NCBI RefSeq assembly: GCF_905475345.1 | Contig: NC_066589.1 | Location: 6,999,501 to 7,063,500 of the forward strand | DNA length: 64,000 nucleotides | Direction of reading: 5' to 3' | Origin: Vespula vulgaris | Taxonomy: Eukaryota; Arthropoda; Insecta; Hymenoptera; Vespidae | Part shown: positions 51,063 through 63,533 of the stretch, piece after piece | Layout of the letters: each line of letters starts with the position of its first letter | How positions within the stretch are numbered: the stretch's first letter is position 1 | Program-made: the position numbers and the translations under genes | The notes under the pieces: generated by a model | What the model was told of the DNA's origin: nothing | Databases searched by the model: none | Seen by the model: the letters and a program-made list of their open reading frames with translations, nothing else

Positions 51063-52432
51063 TCTTTTTTCTGTTTTTTTATTTTTTTATTTTATCTACG
51101 TCGAACGCTCTCAAAGGAATAGCACGTAGAATCGATGAGCTATCATCGATTTCAGCGTTACTGATCGTCCATTCAAATATACATACTTACTACATATATT
51201 CTTTGTACATTCATCACCATGCACGCACCCACACATACATACGCACGCGAGGCAATCTCGTAATACAATACATACATACATACATACACGTAAGTATATA
51301 TCTCGTATTTCTCGATCGGTCACGCTGCGTCTCTCATTTCACTACGAATTATTGAGAATTTTTATTTATACTAATGTATATTTATTGCAAAAATCGGCAA
51401 AACACGTGGATCGTGTTCGTGATGGCGATGCTTCTTAAGGTAGGGAATAGAGGTGTGAGGGATTCCAAGACAACGCATAAAAATTTAGTTCCTTCCTTGA
51501 TATACTACATTATTGTATATTAGAATATTTTCGTTAATTCGTTTAAACTTTCTTCCATTTAAAATTCTTAAATAATCGAAAATAAAGAATTTCGCACTAT
51601 CACGAACGCAATCGCATGTTGTGTCACTCGTCTAAAAATAAGCCATAATCTCTTCTTTTTGCGTGCAATTCCATTTAACGTCTTCCTGTCGTCGCGATAC
51701 ATCGGCAGACCATAAATCTCGTGTATTCAACGTTTTATCGGTCTAATGCGCGTGTCCGTTCGTAGCGTAATTCTTGTCACTATTATTTACTTCCTATATG
51801 TCTAAAACGTTTTATTTTTTTTCTTTTCTTCCCTCTCTCTCTCTGTGTATTTATCTCGTTAATCATTACATACGTCTCATTCGCGGATCAAGAATATTTC
51901 TATCGCTTCGAATTCGTGCGTCTCTGGCAGTTTTTTTTTTTTCAAATCATTCTCTCTCTTTTGTATACTACTACTGATTATAATTTAACTACTTTTGACA
52001 CGGCCCCGGTCGTAGAGCACGGAATAATGGTGTACATACCTATCGCGCACGCTCCAAACATTTTCTTCCAAAAATAGGTAGAAGCAGCAGCAGTATTTGG
52101 ATCGTCGTCGACTCGTCGATAATCGTTTACCTTTGCTTTTTTCTTTTTTTTTCTATTTTTTTTTCTTTTTCCTTTTTTTTTTTTAATCGTTCTCGTATAA
52201 CAGACGCCACCCTCTCTTCATTCTCATATACTTCGCGTGAAGACGAGAAAGATAGAAGCAGGAAATAATTTCCATTCGTTCCTTTGTGTTTCTTCTTTGT
52301 ATTCTTTCTTTCTTTCCTTCTTTCCTTTTTTTCCCCTATCGTTCTTTCTTCGTCGATCTTTTCATTCTGATAAAGGAAAAAAGAACGAATAGTTTTCCTC
52401 AATTTTTCAGATTAATCCTTTCAAGAAAATTA

Positions 52433-52435
<3 letters not shown>

Positions 52436-52494
<59 letters not shown>
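52436..52494. repeat. (CT)n microsatellite
   Basis: About 29 uninterrupted CT units, 142 bp beyond the Ly6 stop codon in the direction of that gene's transcription; it would read as GA in the transcript. Confidence 0.95.
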
Positions 52495-52499
<5 letters not shown>

Positions 52500-52635
52500 T
52501 TTCTTTCTTCTTATTCTTTTCTATTGGCAGTCCAATTTTCTCAGGTATCGAATAACGACAAGTCGATTTAGGCTCGAATCATTTGATTCGGTTTTAGGCG
52601 TGATAATTAGCCGCTAACGACCAGCTGCTCTCTAT

Positions 52636-55600
52636 TTAGGCTACTGACAAATTGGACGATGTCAATACAGGCAGGGAAAAAGGACTCGATAAAATAAGAC
52701 TCGGAATCGCCACGATGATAGTCGCGACGGTTGCCAGGTTCAATAAAGAGGACGGTCTACGTTTTTCGGCAGAATTGCAGAGATCACCGGTACAGGCGCA
52801 GTAATGCGCACGCACGTCGTGAGTGCCGGTTCTTAGAAGACAGGCTCCGTTGTCCTTTTGATCCGTAATGTAGCCGCAACCTCTTACGACTCTGTCTTTC
52901 CCATAAACTGCAAAGTTTTAAAGACATTCTTTTAAAATAGAAAAAGAAAAGAAGTAACGCTCGAAAAAGATCATTATATTATATTGCATTTGTATGTTTG
53001 ATTAATCTCCATTTTCTTTTTTTTTCCTTTTTTTTTGTATCTGTTCATAAACAAGACTTTTCGCTATATTTTCAATAGAGTTTTCGATAAAATCATGTTA
53101 TAACTAAAAAGAGGTTTAAATATAAACTCCATGAATCCAAATAAATTTGAAATTGAGCAAAAAACTTTTTTGCTGCAATGACGAATAGGAAGTATGAGAC
53201 ACGCGTTGTATGAACTTCAGTATTCTTCTAGAGTTTTTCTTCTTCGCGTTAGTTCTAAGATACTTCCTTAGAAGCAACAATAAAGTTTGACGATTCATTT
53301 CACGCGAGTTTTATAAAACTTTCATGGATGAATAATTTAATGTATCTTCTTTTTTAAATTGCAAAGCATATGTTGTGATCTCAGTTATAGATTAAAGCTT
53401 ACGCAATTTTATCGTTTCATTGTTCGATTTGAAATAACTTAAAAAACTTCTATGCTTAACTTTTGTCTTCATTTATTTAACGTGTGTGTGTGCACGCGTG
53501 TGAATACGCGTGCGTGCATGCGTGTATAGCATAAACATATCGTTTATCATGAATATATTAAACAAAAATTGGTATATCAGTTAGGTATACAAGTCTTTGA
53601 ATTTTCAAATATAATTGATGTCTCATTTATAGTCGACACACTAAACTTGTCGAAAAGATAAGGGTTCATGTTTCTAAGCCTATCGTTTGACTACAAGGAT
53701 GTCAGGTAGGAGGACACCGCAATGCAGACGGCAACCTTGTTCTTTATTACTTGAGAATATGCACCCGTTAGCATATTTAGTTACTAACATCCATTTTTTA
53801 ATATAAAAAAAATAGAAATAATAATCTCATACATACACGTAAGCAAATAATACTGTATAGTTCATAGTCATTGTGTCAAGCGTAATAATCAGTAAAAATG
53901 ATCTCAGTAAAAATGATAAAATTACACAGAGATACATTAAAAAATTTTTATAATTGAAAATAGAAAGAAGAAAGTTTGTCGAAATACTTCTCTGACTGAT
54001 TTTCCGACAGATCGTGGGCTCGAGATGATCGAGGTGCTCCAATCGTGGTTGAAAACTGCAATTTACCGTTCCAAGGCTGTACGGATTGAACGGATCGCCA
54101 CACCTTGGATCGTACTCGCTGTTGCACTGATAGCATATTATTGCTTCGCCTGAAATGAAAAAAAAAGAAAAAAGAGAGATCATCCATCTAGTTGAACGTA
54201 AAAGGGAAAATGTAAAAAAAGATTTCCCGAAAATGTATTGACGGCAACCTAGAAGATACGGCCCTGTTGCAGTGTGAGCTAGTGACGTCACAGCACACCC
54301 CAACCACCCTTCTAGCTGAATCGCTGCCGTGCCAGCTGATATCGAGCAGTCGGACCAAGTGCAATCGGTACGATGGCCCACTGATACACTTTATGAAAAC
54401 TAGTCGCACAGGAGGTGCAAATTTAAAAAAAAAAAAAGAAAAAGAAAAAAAAATTAGTCGACCAGCATGATGCATTTAATCTGCGTGATAAATTATTAAA
54501 CGTTTTTTATGCGATTTCTTTTTTCATTCTTTCTTTCTTTCTTTGTCTTCTTTTTATTCGATTATAGTGCACTTTTTTGTTATATTCATGGTACTATAAT
54601 ATTCATCTGATTTTTCGAACAAATCGACAATATTAGGAATTGATGAATAATGCTCGAGTAAGCTAAATGATGAAGTTCCTTAATGATTATATTGGGAAAC
54701 AAGTACTTGTATGAGTGTCTCGTATAGAAGTATATACACGAATAGCTCTCTGATGGGGCTGTTTTGTCCTGACCTATGTTAAATCTACAAACCTTGTCAC
54801 GTCACAGAGATTCATCCCTTTCGTAGTTGAATGTAAAACATTTTAGATAGGAGAGTAAAGTAAACCTAACATATGGAGAACGAGCCTGCACCGACTATCG
54901 ATTAAATGTGGAAACCACACGGAGAGTACATTCTTAATGATATAGTTTACGTAACAGAATTTCGTGCAACACAAGGGAAGGTTAGCTTCTTCGAACGTGC
55001 CCTATTTACGACTACCTATCAGCTATTTTTTAGGTCAACTTGAAGATTTGATCAATTACATAAAATAAACTTGTTGAGATTATAATGATCTTATGATTAA
55101 AAGATCTATAATACACACAATAAAATTTTTCATATTATAATAATTTTGCAATCGAAAGATCTACATATAATAATAAAATTTTTCAAATTATAATGATACT
55201 GTATCTATAAAGTATCTAGACAATCGTCATAAAAGATATCAATGAGATATTTTCATGGTAAAGCAAACAGGATTTTCCTTCGCAGTGACATTTGACTCTA
55301 ATGACAAACCTTCGATCTTTGATAAAAAGGAGGTATAAAGGGGATAGGGGATAGTAAAAGGACACGTAGCATGACGGGTATCACGCTACTACGACGTTGC
55401 GGATCTTTTACGTAACTGACAGAAATTGAGCCGGTCCAATTCGATCGACACTCAGTTCCTATCTCTTTTCCTCTCGTCAAGGTGTTCTAGATACAACTAT
55501 GATATATACGATACCATTGTAGATATATAGATCATGTTTTATGGATATTTAAATATTTTATCGAGATAAAATAATTATTCCAACAAGAAATTAGAGATCA

Positions 55601-55785
55601 ATAAAATCCTTTAACCTTTACAATAAAAATTCCTATTCAAAGTACGAATATTAAGCAAGTTAAAGAGACCTTATTTTAACCTTCAAGATGCAATAGGGTT
55701 TATGCAAAGTATTCAATGTCATCGTGGTACCACGAAGTACAAGGAAAAAGAGAAATGTACGAAGGTAGAAGACAAAGTGAGAGAA

Positions 55786-55826
<41 letters not shown>

Positions 55827-58004
55827 AATGGAAGGACTGAACAGGGGGATGGAGGGGAGAAAGTGGGTCGCTCGATAACCCTCGCGAGGACCGATTCTAT
55901 GAACGAAATCCTCTAAATTTCTGTAAACTATGCTAGATCTAGCAAGATAATGACAGTCATTACAAAATTATTGATCCTTTTTATTTATTTAATTATTTTT
56001 ATTTTTTATTTTTTTTATCTTTTTTTATCTTTTTTTTTTTATTTATATATTTATCGAGCGATCTGATACCAAGAATTCGTATGAATCGTTCCTGTATTGT
56101 TTCTCATATTATTTTATTCTAATGCATTGTTTCTAGGAATAAGCCACTTCTAAGAAGATTTATATAGAACACACTGCCTTCGTATTATCTTTAAAAAAGT
56201 TCTATCTTTAAAAAGATATCTACTTTATTATTTTGTTTTTATTGAGAATTCCTCAAGAACGGTATAAACTTGTTAATGATTCAAATAATAGGCTATTTAT
56301 ATTTGATTATGGCGAAATGATCTTTTTATATGAAACAATTGAAATCTGTTTTATAAATTGGCGAATCGAAAATATACCTACTTTGATTATTCTTTGTCAT
56401 TTCTAAACTGTAAATAAATTTTCTGTCATGCGATTAACATATGAGATGAAATATTAATATCGTTAAAATATACATATATAGATTTATTAATCTGATTTGA
56501 AGTAAAAACCGATTTATATTTAAGCACATTATAATGCAGTCAACTCGAGGCCGGGGACAATATTTCTCGAAGTATCGTCGACCTGTTTTCTATCCGCGCA
56601 CCAGGTATTTTCTTAATAGAATCCGATTTAAGGATCTAAGCTATCTAACATCTAAGTTTCTAGGAAGGTGGTAGCGAAGTACTACAAGTGCTACCATTGT
56701 ACGATTTCCTCAACGAATATGTGGAACAACATAATCCTTTGCAGAAGCACTAATACTTCGGTTTCTTATATTTTCTTTTTTCAATTGATTCTCATTAATT
56801 AATTATCGCCATTTCTATTAAAAATTTACACTTTTTATAAAAAAAAAATCATAATATTAAGATCATACTATAATATAGTCTGTAAAAGATATTCTAATTG
56901 TAATATCAAACAGTTTGCAATCAAAAAACTTGAAATATTATTTTTAACACGTTCCGGAAGTTTCGATTAATTTAGATAAACATCATATGTTAATTAAATA
57001 TGACATAATTGGAGTTTAAAGTATCGTAAATAATCGTGGCCTATAATTTATTAAATATTTGTTTATAACAAATAAAAAAATATACGAAACGTGATATTTA
57101 AAAAAAAATGATCTTACTCAAAAACATCAAGAGATTCTTCTGTTGTTACATAATACAATGGGCGTTTTATATAAGAAAGAATTTGAGATAGTAAGATCAT
57201 ATATATATATACACACACATACAAACATATATATATATATATATCCTTCCTATGTATCTTTATAATATGTCGATAAAACCGTTCCTCGATAAAGTAGCAC
57301 AAAAACTATTTGCTATCAAATTAAATTTATCGAGTATCAAGTATTCTAACTTGTGTCGTTCTTTCATAAAAGTTCCAATCGAATACCCAAGGTCGTACTA
57401 TTGATTCTCGTTTTTCTATCGAAAGTGTAATTGGTCCTCATTTCCTGTTATTTTTAAAAAAGATATAGATAAGTATGAGCACATAGAGATCATAGTTATA
57501 TACAAATTAAATATCGAGCGATATATCTACAATATTTTATGATCAATAAATAATAAGGCGAATAAATAGCCATTTTTATTTGTAACAATCAACGATTTGT
57601 GAACAAATAATCATTTTTATTTCTCTGAACGATTAACTTAAAAAATTCGACTTATTTATCAGTGTTTAAAAGTATTAAAGCAAAATGTATATTAATCGAA
57701 AAATCCAGGTATATTATCGATATATTAATCGATCCAACCAATCGATTAGTTTTTCTTTAGCGATGCAGCACGTGTTTAACTCGTGATAAATAAAAGATTA
57801 TTCATTTTATTAGCCATTTTTTTAAGTATACTTCTCTTTTTATTTTTTTTTATTCTTCATCTTTTTTTTATCGAAACTAAGAAAAGTAGATAGAAATTGG
57901 TTTCTTTTAATTTTCGCGTAGTGAGACTCACCGTGACGAAAGGTCAACACCAAAACGACGGAAACGAGGGTGACGAAAGGCGCGAATCGGTTTGCAGTCA
58001 TCAT
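52636..58004 (-). CDS. Ly6/three-finger protein, secreted and probably GPI-anchored
   Basis: Exons in transcript order: 58004-57932, 54149-53988, 52907-52636; 507 nt, 168 aa. A signal peptide covers about residues 1-25 (MMTANRFAPFVTLVSVVLVL). The mature domain starts with ICYQC and has ten cysteines in the Ly6/uPAR order, closing with YCACTGDLCNSA, the Asn-after-last-Cys signature. A hydrophobic C-terminal tail (LATVATIIVAIPSLIL) predicts GPI attachment just after that Asn. Family knowledge: insect Ly6 proteins act in septate-junction assembly (boudin, crooked, coiled, crimpled) or ion-channel control (quiver/sleepless). I cannot decide which one this is. The first intron is large (about 3.8 kb) and holds a GC-rich island with a perfect TGACGTCA site. 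A second ATG follows the first at 58001. Confidence 0.9.
52908..53987 (-). other. intron 2 of the Ly6 gene
   Basis: GT..AG intron of about 1.08 kb. It contains a TG/CG-rich patch near 53481-53525 (GTGTGTGTGCACGCGTGTG). No nested gene was recognised. Confidence 0.7.
54283..54290. promoter_or_regulatory. perfect CRE-type site TGACGTCA
   Basis: A full palindromic CREB/ATF consensus within a longer GTGACGTCAC palindrome, in the GC-rich island of the Ly6 first intron. Binding is not shown. Confidence 0.35.
55778..55827. repeat. (GA)n microsatellite
   Basis: GA tract with a few AAA interruptions at its left edge, then about 14 clean units. Confidence 0.9.
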
Positions 58005-59084
58005 AACGATCACCGTACCATGTGTTTCCTCAAAGTGGGATCCTTTTTCCGATCACTCAAGGTCGGATTTTAATCGTCCTCTCTCCGACCCTCGTCCCGT
58101 CGAAGTGCGTTAATCAGTTTGCAGGAAACTGATTTTTTCCCGATCGCACGTCCCGCGTATTATCGATCTCTTGGGATCGATTCTCTCAGGTATTGTCTTA
58201 AATCGAAATACCTTAAAACAAAATTGTTCGTTCGAGTCGAGTCGTTAAAAAAAAAACGACCGAACGAACAAAACGAATCTTGTTCGATTCTTATCGGAAA
58301 GCTTAGAACTGTACGTGTTCGCGGACGCGTCGCGTCTGACAAGAGGAACCGTTTTCCGCGAGGCTAATGCGGCAGATCTGCCCCCTTTGGCTTTTCCATG
58401 CGCCTGTCGGTAGACAACCCTCCACGCACCAAACACTTACTCGTCCTACGAATCTCGAAGTAGGCACGAATTTAAAGCATGTGAAATGTCCAATTTCTTT
58501 CTTCTTTAAACAGAATCATTTTCATTTTTTTTTTTATTTTCAATATATTTTACGAATTATTACATTAACACATATAGATCGCTATATTTTTTTTACCGCC
58601 ATATTTTATTTTATTTCGTCGCATTTACGTTTACTTTCAAGCTTAAAGGAATCTGTCAATGATTAGTTGCATTCTATTAATTTGTTAACAAATATTTAAG
58701 AACATTTATAAGTTATAATTTTATGAAATATCAAAGAAGTATGTCAGTCCTTTGGGATCCAACATGAGTATATAATATTGTATCTAATAAGGCGCATAGA
58801 AATGACGTCGATGTAAGAACGATACAATAAATCCTTTTAATCTATATACATATACATATATATTTACAATGTCATTTTGTTGTGAATATATAGAATATAT
58901 ACTTAAAGTTTTATCTTGCAATTAATCATTCAATTGTCACGTAACTTTGCAAAAATATTTTTTAATTGTATATATTAACAAATTATTATAATATTTATTT
59001 AAATTTATATCAAAGATATTGCTTTATTAAATAATTTTCACAATAAACAACCAGACAGTCTCTCTGATAGATATATTTATATAA

Positions 59085-59106
59085 ACATATATATATATAT
59101 ATGTAT

Positions 59107-59153
<47 letters not shown>

Positions 59154-59210
59154 TACATATGTGTATATATATATATGTATATATATATATGTATGTATGT
59201 ATGTATGTTA
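59085..59210. repeat. compound TA / TGTA microsatellite
   Basis: Alternating TA runs broken by TGTA, ending in about five GTAT units. The frame on the minus strand is an artefact of this repeat. Confidence 0.85.
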
Positions 59211-59485
59211 ATATAATTATTTGACTGAAAAAAAATACGAAAAGGCACCATTTTCATTAGAGATATTAAATACAATTAAAAACATATATAGATAGACACT
59301 TTACAAATTCAAGTGCACTTACGTATTTTTTTTTCTTTTCTTTTTTTATCGTATAATTTACGTTGGAACAGTTTTAAGTTTCCTAACAGAAAGCTGTGCT
59401 TTTTAAATTTCTTTTTCAATGCTTATTAATTTTATCTATGAATTTAAAAATAAAAGTTTTGGTAATAGTTTATTATAAATACATG

Positions 59486-59488
<3 letters not shown>

Positions 59489-59528
<40 letters not shown>
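59489..59528. repeat. (TA)n microsatellite
   Basis: About 20 uninterrupted TA units, 0.8 kb beyond the zinc-finger gene stop codon. Confidence 0.9.
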
Positions 59529-59533
<5 letters not shown>

Positions 59534-60357
59534 CATTTTATAAATATAACAAGCAGGCTTTGGCTGCATAAGTACTACTATCTTTCATATATTTTTTTTA
59601 ATGTACACGAGAAAATAGATTTTTATGATATTTAATCAAATTTAACGTTCTTGTTTTTTTGTTGTTTCTGATTGCATGGTAAAAAGGGGAATGTATATTA
59701 TTGAATATAACATTAATTTTATTCATGTTGCATTTATAAAATTATATCCAAAACTATGGTATTGTTATTTTTTCGATTTTTTTTTTTTTTTTGCGACAAG
59801 ACATTGCAGTTCACATCCACACATACGTATATGTGTATATGTATATATATATATATATATATACACTTTTACGAGTCATATACGTATATATAATTCAAGC
59901 ATAAGTACAAATTCTTCCCCTATAATGAATAGTTTTTATTATATTGGCAAAATCTAGTGTACTATTTTATTACAAATGATATTAATGAGTCTTCTTTCTA
60001 TGTTTAAGTGCAAATTAAATAAATATTATATGAACACACTTTTCATTAGAGAAAATACCTATATATCTTTGGATTGTTAACATCATTGAATAGGATAAGA
60101 TATGATCTGTAATAACGAACAGCTACAATGCAATGTCTCACGCTACTTTAACAGGAACATCGAAACTAGATGCAATACATCTATCTGCTTTTGCAAAATC
60201 GAAATTTTGCATATATGATTCATATTTTTCATAGTAGTTTTTTTTTTATCTATCACACGAGGCACATTTTTTAGTAGAAAGGCAACATGCATTTTTATAC
60301 GTTGTATTTCTACCATTTAATATTATTACTACTAAAAATGATTTTTTTTATTAATGT

Positions 60358-63300
60358 TTACTTTTCTGGTTCGTCAGGATGATCGGTCTTAATATGATGC
60401 GTAAATGTATATTGAGTTGTAAATCGTTTTTTACAATAAGGACACTGATATGGCATCACAGGATGTGCAGATCTCAAATGTGCGACTGCTAATTCTCTTA
60501 AAACAAATGGAGATTGGCAAACGCCACAACGATATCTAGAAGGTATTTAAAAATCGTATAAAAAAAAAAGACATAAAAAACAATTAAGATACTGAATGTA
60601 GACGTCTTACCCTCCAGCTGTTCTGATGAGAGTTCTCTTAATCGGAGGTGGTGTACTTCCTTCGTTGATCTCAACTTTTGGTTCAATTGGAGACACGATA
60701 TATTCTAATGACGTTTCTGGTTTTAATTTTGGCATCATATCATTTTCTGGCTCTTCTTTTATTTCCATTTGTCGTACCTGTATTTACAAAATTAATTTTA
60801 AGAGCTGCTTAACAATACTGTCACAAGATATAGAAGAGATATTAAACCTACTGCTGCATTAATACTCTCTGTATGAACTCTCATATGAGAATTCTTTGAT
60901 TGTGGATTATTAAAAGATGCGTTACACTTAGAGCACCTATATCTTTTGGTATTTTGTAATATTGATTTTTGTGTTGATTTCGAAGCTATATCCCTTTTCC
61001 GAAATAATGGTTCTCCTGCACATTGATGGGCCAATAATGAAACTTCTTTGAAAAAAAGTTTATTGCATTTTGAACAGTGGTACGTTTTATCCACAGTATG
61101 TGTCTTTTCATGTGCTTTGAGTAAACTTTTGTCTAAAAATGTTTTATTGCAAACATTACATATGTAGGAAGATGATGCATCGATACGTTTATGCGACACC
61201 TAGAACATAATCAGATGTAAAATAAACTTTTTATAACGCAACATCATAAGTACAGCATATATTTTACCTCATGTCTGAAAAGTTGCCATTTTTCTTTAAA
61301 AGATATTTTACATATATGACAAGTGAAATTTTTACATGTATAAAAATCTGAATGAGTTTGCAAATGTATCAACATTGTTGTATGATCATCAAACCATTGT
61401 AGGCAAATACCACAGCGTGCAACATTCTTACTTATTCCACTAGTTTGTAATGAATGTATTGAAGCATTTCGTTTTGCTAAAGGTTCAACACTTTTCAACA
61501 TATTATCTCTTTCTAATGCCTGAAAATAATGTATAGAAAGTTATAATTTTACCAAATAAAATCGTTACTTTTTCAACTTATCAATAAAATTTTATTTATA
61601 CTAATATCATTGTAATATATAAGAGATAAATAAGTTATAGTAATTAAACCTCTGAGTATGTTCTGATCCTTCCTCCACGAGTACAAGCTTCTCTAGCCTC
61701 TCGTGCTTCTCGTGCAGCATTTAAAGCTTCTTCCTGCTCAACGCATGCCATAACAGGAGACATAGAAGGCTGTTGATTATGTTCACTCATTCTATGTGAT
61801 GCTAAACGTATAAATAATCCGAATGATCGACCGCAAACATCACATTTATGTCTTTTAGGTTCGTGAATACGCATATGATTTGACAATGCACTTTGTTGTG
61901 TGCATACCTACAATTAAATATAAGATAAAAACAAATATTATTACTTAATAATTTATTATAATAAATTATATTATGATTTTAAAAAAATATTATATATGTG
62001 TTACTTTTCCACAAGTAGGACAAGTAAGTGATTTAGTATTTTCAAAAGAATGTTCCTTCTTAATCTCTCGTGAAGAATCTCCAAGACCAATTATAGAGAG
62101 ATTACCAGACTGCATAGAAAGTTGTGTTTGTGCCATTACATAGTTATTATTTTGATGCAATTGCTGATGGCTATGATAAGCTTCTATAGTGGGGAAAAAT
62201 CTAGAAAATAATAAAGTTCTTCATATATGATTATACTTGTTCATATGAATTATTATTTTTTATTAATTTAATAAAATACCTATTACAAAGGGAGCACCAT
62301 GTATTCATTCCTATTGCGATAGATTCACCTAAATGATCACGCATTCTATGCTGCTTTAACATTTCCCAACTGACAAATTTGCGATCACACTGATGACACT
62401 CTTTTACTATTTCATCAAAATCTAATGTAACTTTCAAATGATTAGTACCTTCATGTTTAGCCAAATCTTCAACTGATTCAAAAGACATAGGGCATTTTCT
62501 ACATGTATATTTACGTGGACAATGCAGTTGCATGTGTTTTATCAAGCTCTCTCTCGTTCTACAGATAAAATATTATCCTTTGTATTAAAAAAAAACTATA
62601 ATTGATAATAAATTATATACTCACTTGTAATAACTGTTACAAGGCGCACACCACCATTTTGATGTTAAATTTTCTCTACCTTTTAGTTCCTTACGATCAT
62701 TCATAGTTAAACTTCCTGTCAAAACTTGTTCTAGAATACTAGTTCGTTTTTCTTCTTTTTTCATACCAATTTCTTCCTTAGAAAACTCACTTTCATCCTC
62801 CATATGTTCAAGAATATTAATACCAGTTTGTTTATCTGTTGCCATATAGAATTCATTCTCAGATATTGTCTTTGAATCCGTACTTTCACATGTTTCATCT
62901 CCAAGAAATGTTTCTGAATTTACTTCTTCAATTTCCACTTCACATGGCAGTTCACTCAATGTCTCAATACAACAGTTAGATTGATGTTCTCGATTAATCT
63001 CAGTTGGCATCGAAGAACTTTCAAGAGGAAGTAACGATGGTAATGGTACTAATGGCGGTGGAGCTCTAACTTTTTCTGTGCAGAGTTGTGCCTATGAAAA
63101 ATATTTTACATAAATAATTATTTTAGATATTATATATTATAGTTTGCTGTTACGTCTATATACATATCAATTACTATCATCAGAAAGACTATTATGATTC
63201 GCATACCTGGCAAGGATCAGGAGAATTTTTCATAGCTTCAAAAAATATCTGTACAGATTCAACATCCTTATAAGTCAACAACTTTACATGCATACTTTTG

Positions 63301-63533
63301 TAAACATTAAGACAATATTCTCTAAACTCATAAATATCATCCAAACGTGCTGCACAAAACTGACAAATTTGTTTAGGCAGTGGATCTGTTTTATATACTA
63401 AAACTGGTAAACAAGCTCGTAATTTTTGCGCCACTTTGCGTTGCACTCCTTCATTGCCAAATATTGGCAACATCTCGATTTTCTCCTCTGAACACAATCT
63501 ACATGCATTCTCCCACTTGTTAACCACAGCCAT
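60358..63533 (-). CDS. ZAD-domain C2H2 zinc-finger transcription factor
   Basis: Exons in transcript order: 63533-63207, 63091-62625, 62558-62280, 62200-62005, 61907-61650, 61519-61268, 61199-60852, 60777-60611, 60535-60358; 2,472 nt, 823 aa. The N-terminal ZAD (residues about 9-95) has its four zinc cysteines at C11, C14, C57 and C60 (CRLC and CQFC). An acidic linker encoded by exon 2 follows. About 13 C2H2-type units come next, including WWCAPC, YTCRKC, CHQC, WCSLC, TCPTC, HKCDVC, ARCGIC, FTCHIC, YICNVC, YHCSKC, YRCSKC, YRCGVC and YQCPYC. Several are split by introns. A short charged, Glu/Pro-rich linker, partly exon 8, precedes the last two fingers. ZAD proteins are an insect-expanded family of DNA-binding, often dimeric, nuclear factors. 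DNA target and orthologue were not identified. Confidence 0.92.

Larger units (their letters stand above)
47200..52635. other. spacer with probable 3' untranslated regions of gcl (+) and the Ly6 gene (-)
   Basis: The two flanking genes converge here. The left part (to about 49 kb) is AT-rich and could be a long gcl 3' untranslated region. From about 49.9 kb rightward the sequence is more GC-rich and would be downstream of the Ly6 stop. Repeats: (TAG)n at about 50708-50745, (TTTAA)n at 51023-51062, CATA repeats at 51268-51290, (CT)n at 52436-52494. A frame at 49378-49641 (87 codons, +) has no recognised relative and is left unannotated. Confidence 0.4.
54150..57931 (-). other. large intron 1 of the Ly6 gene
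   Basis: About 3.8 kb. It contains a GC-rich island at 54236-54420 with a TGACGTCA site, another GC-richer patch at about 55300-55490, a (GA)n tract at 55778-55827, and CA/TA repeats near 57199-57243. Reading frames across the two islands do not resemble known proteins. It is a likely place for intronic enhancers or alternative first exons, but that is inference. Confidence 0.5.
58005..60357. other. spacer between the Ly6 gene and the zinc-finger gene
   Basis: Contains the Ly6 promoter and 5' untranslated region (a GC-rich, CpG-bearing zone at about 58005-58480) and the 3' untranslated region of the zinc-finger gene. Repeats: a long mixed TA/TG tract at about 59085-59210, (TA)n at 59489-59528 and a TA run at about 59838-59862. 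No other gene is seen. Confidence 0.45.

Noticed and set aside
54188..54475. 95-codon and longer frames (-) in the Ly6 intron
   Set aside because: They run across the GC-rich island and a poly-A/T tract and into intron sequence; no homology. The long frame reaching the Ly6 exon is intron read-through.
59027..59275. Frame of Tyr-Ile-Tyr-Ile repeats (-)
   Set aside because: Translation of the TA/TG microsatellite.
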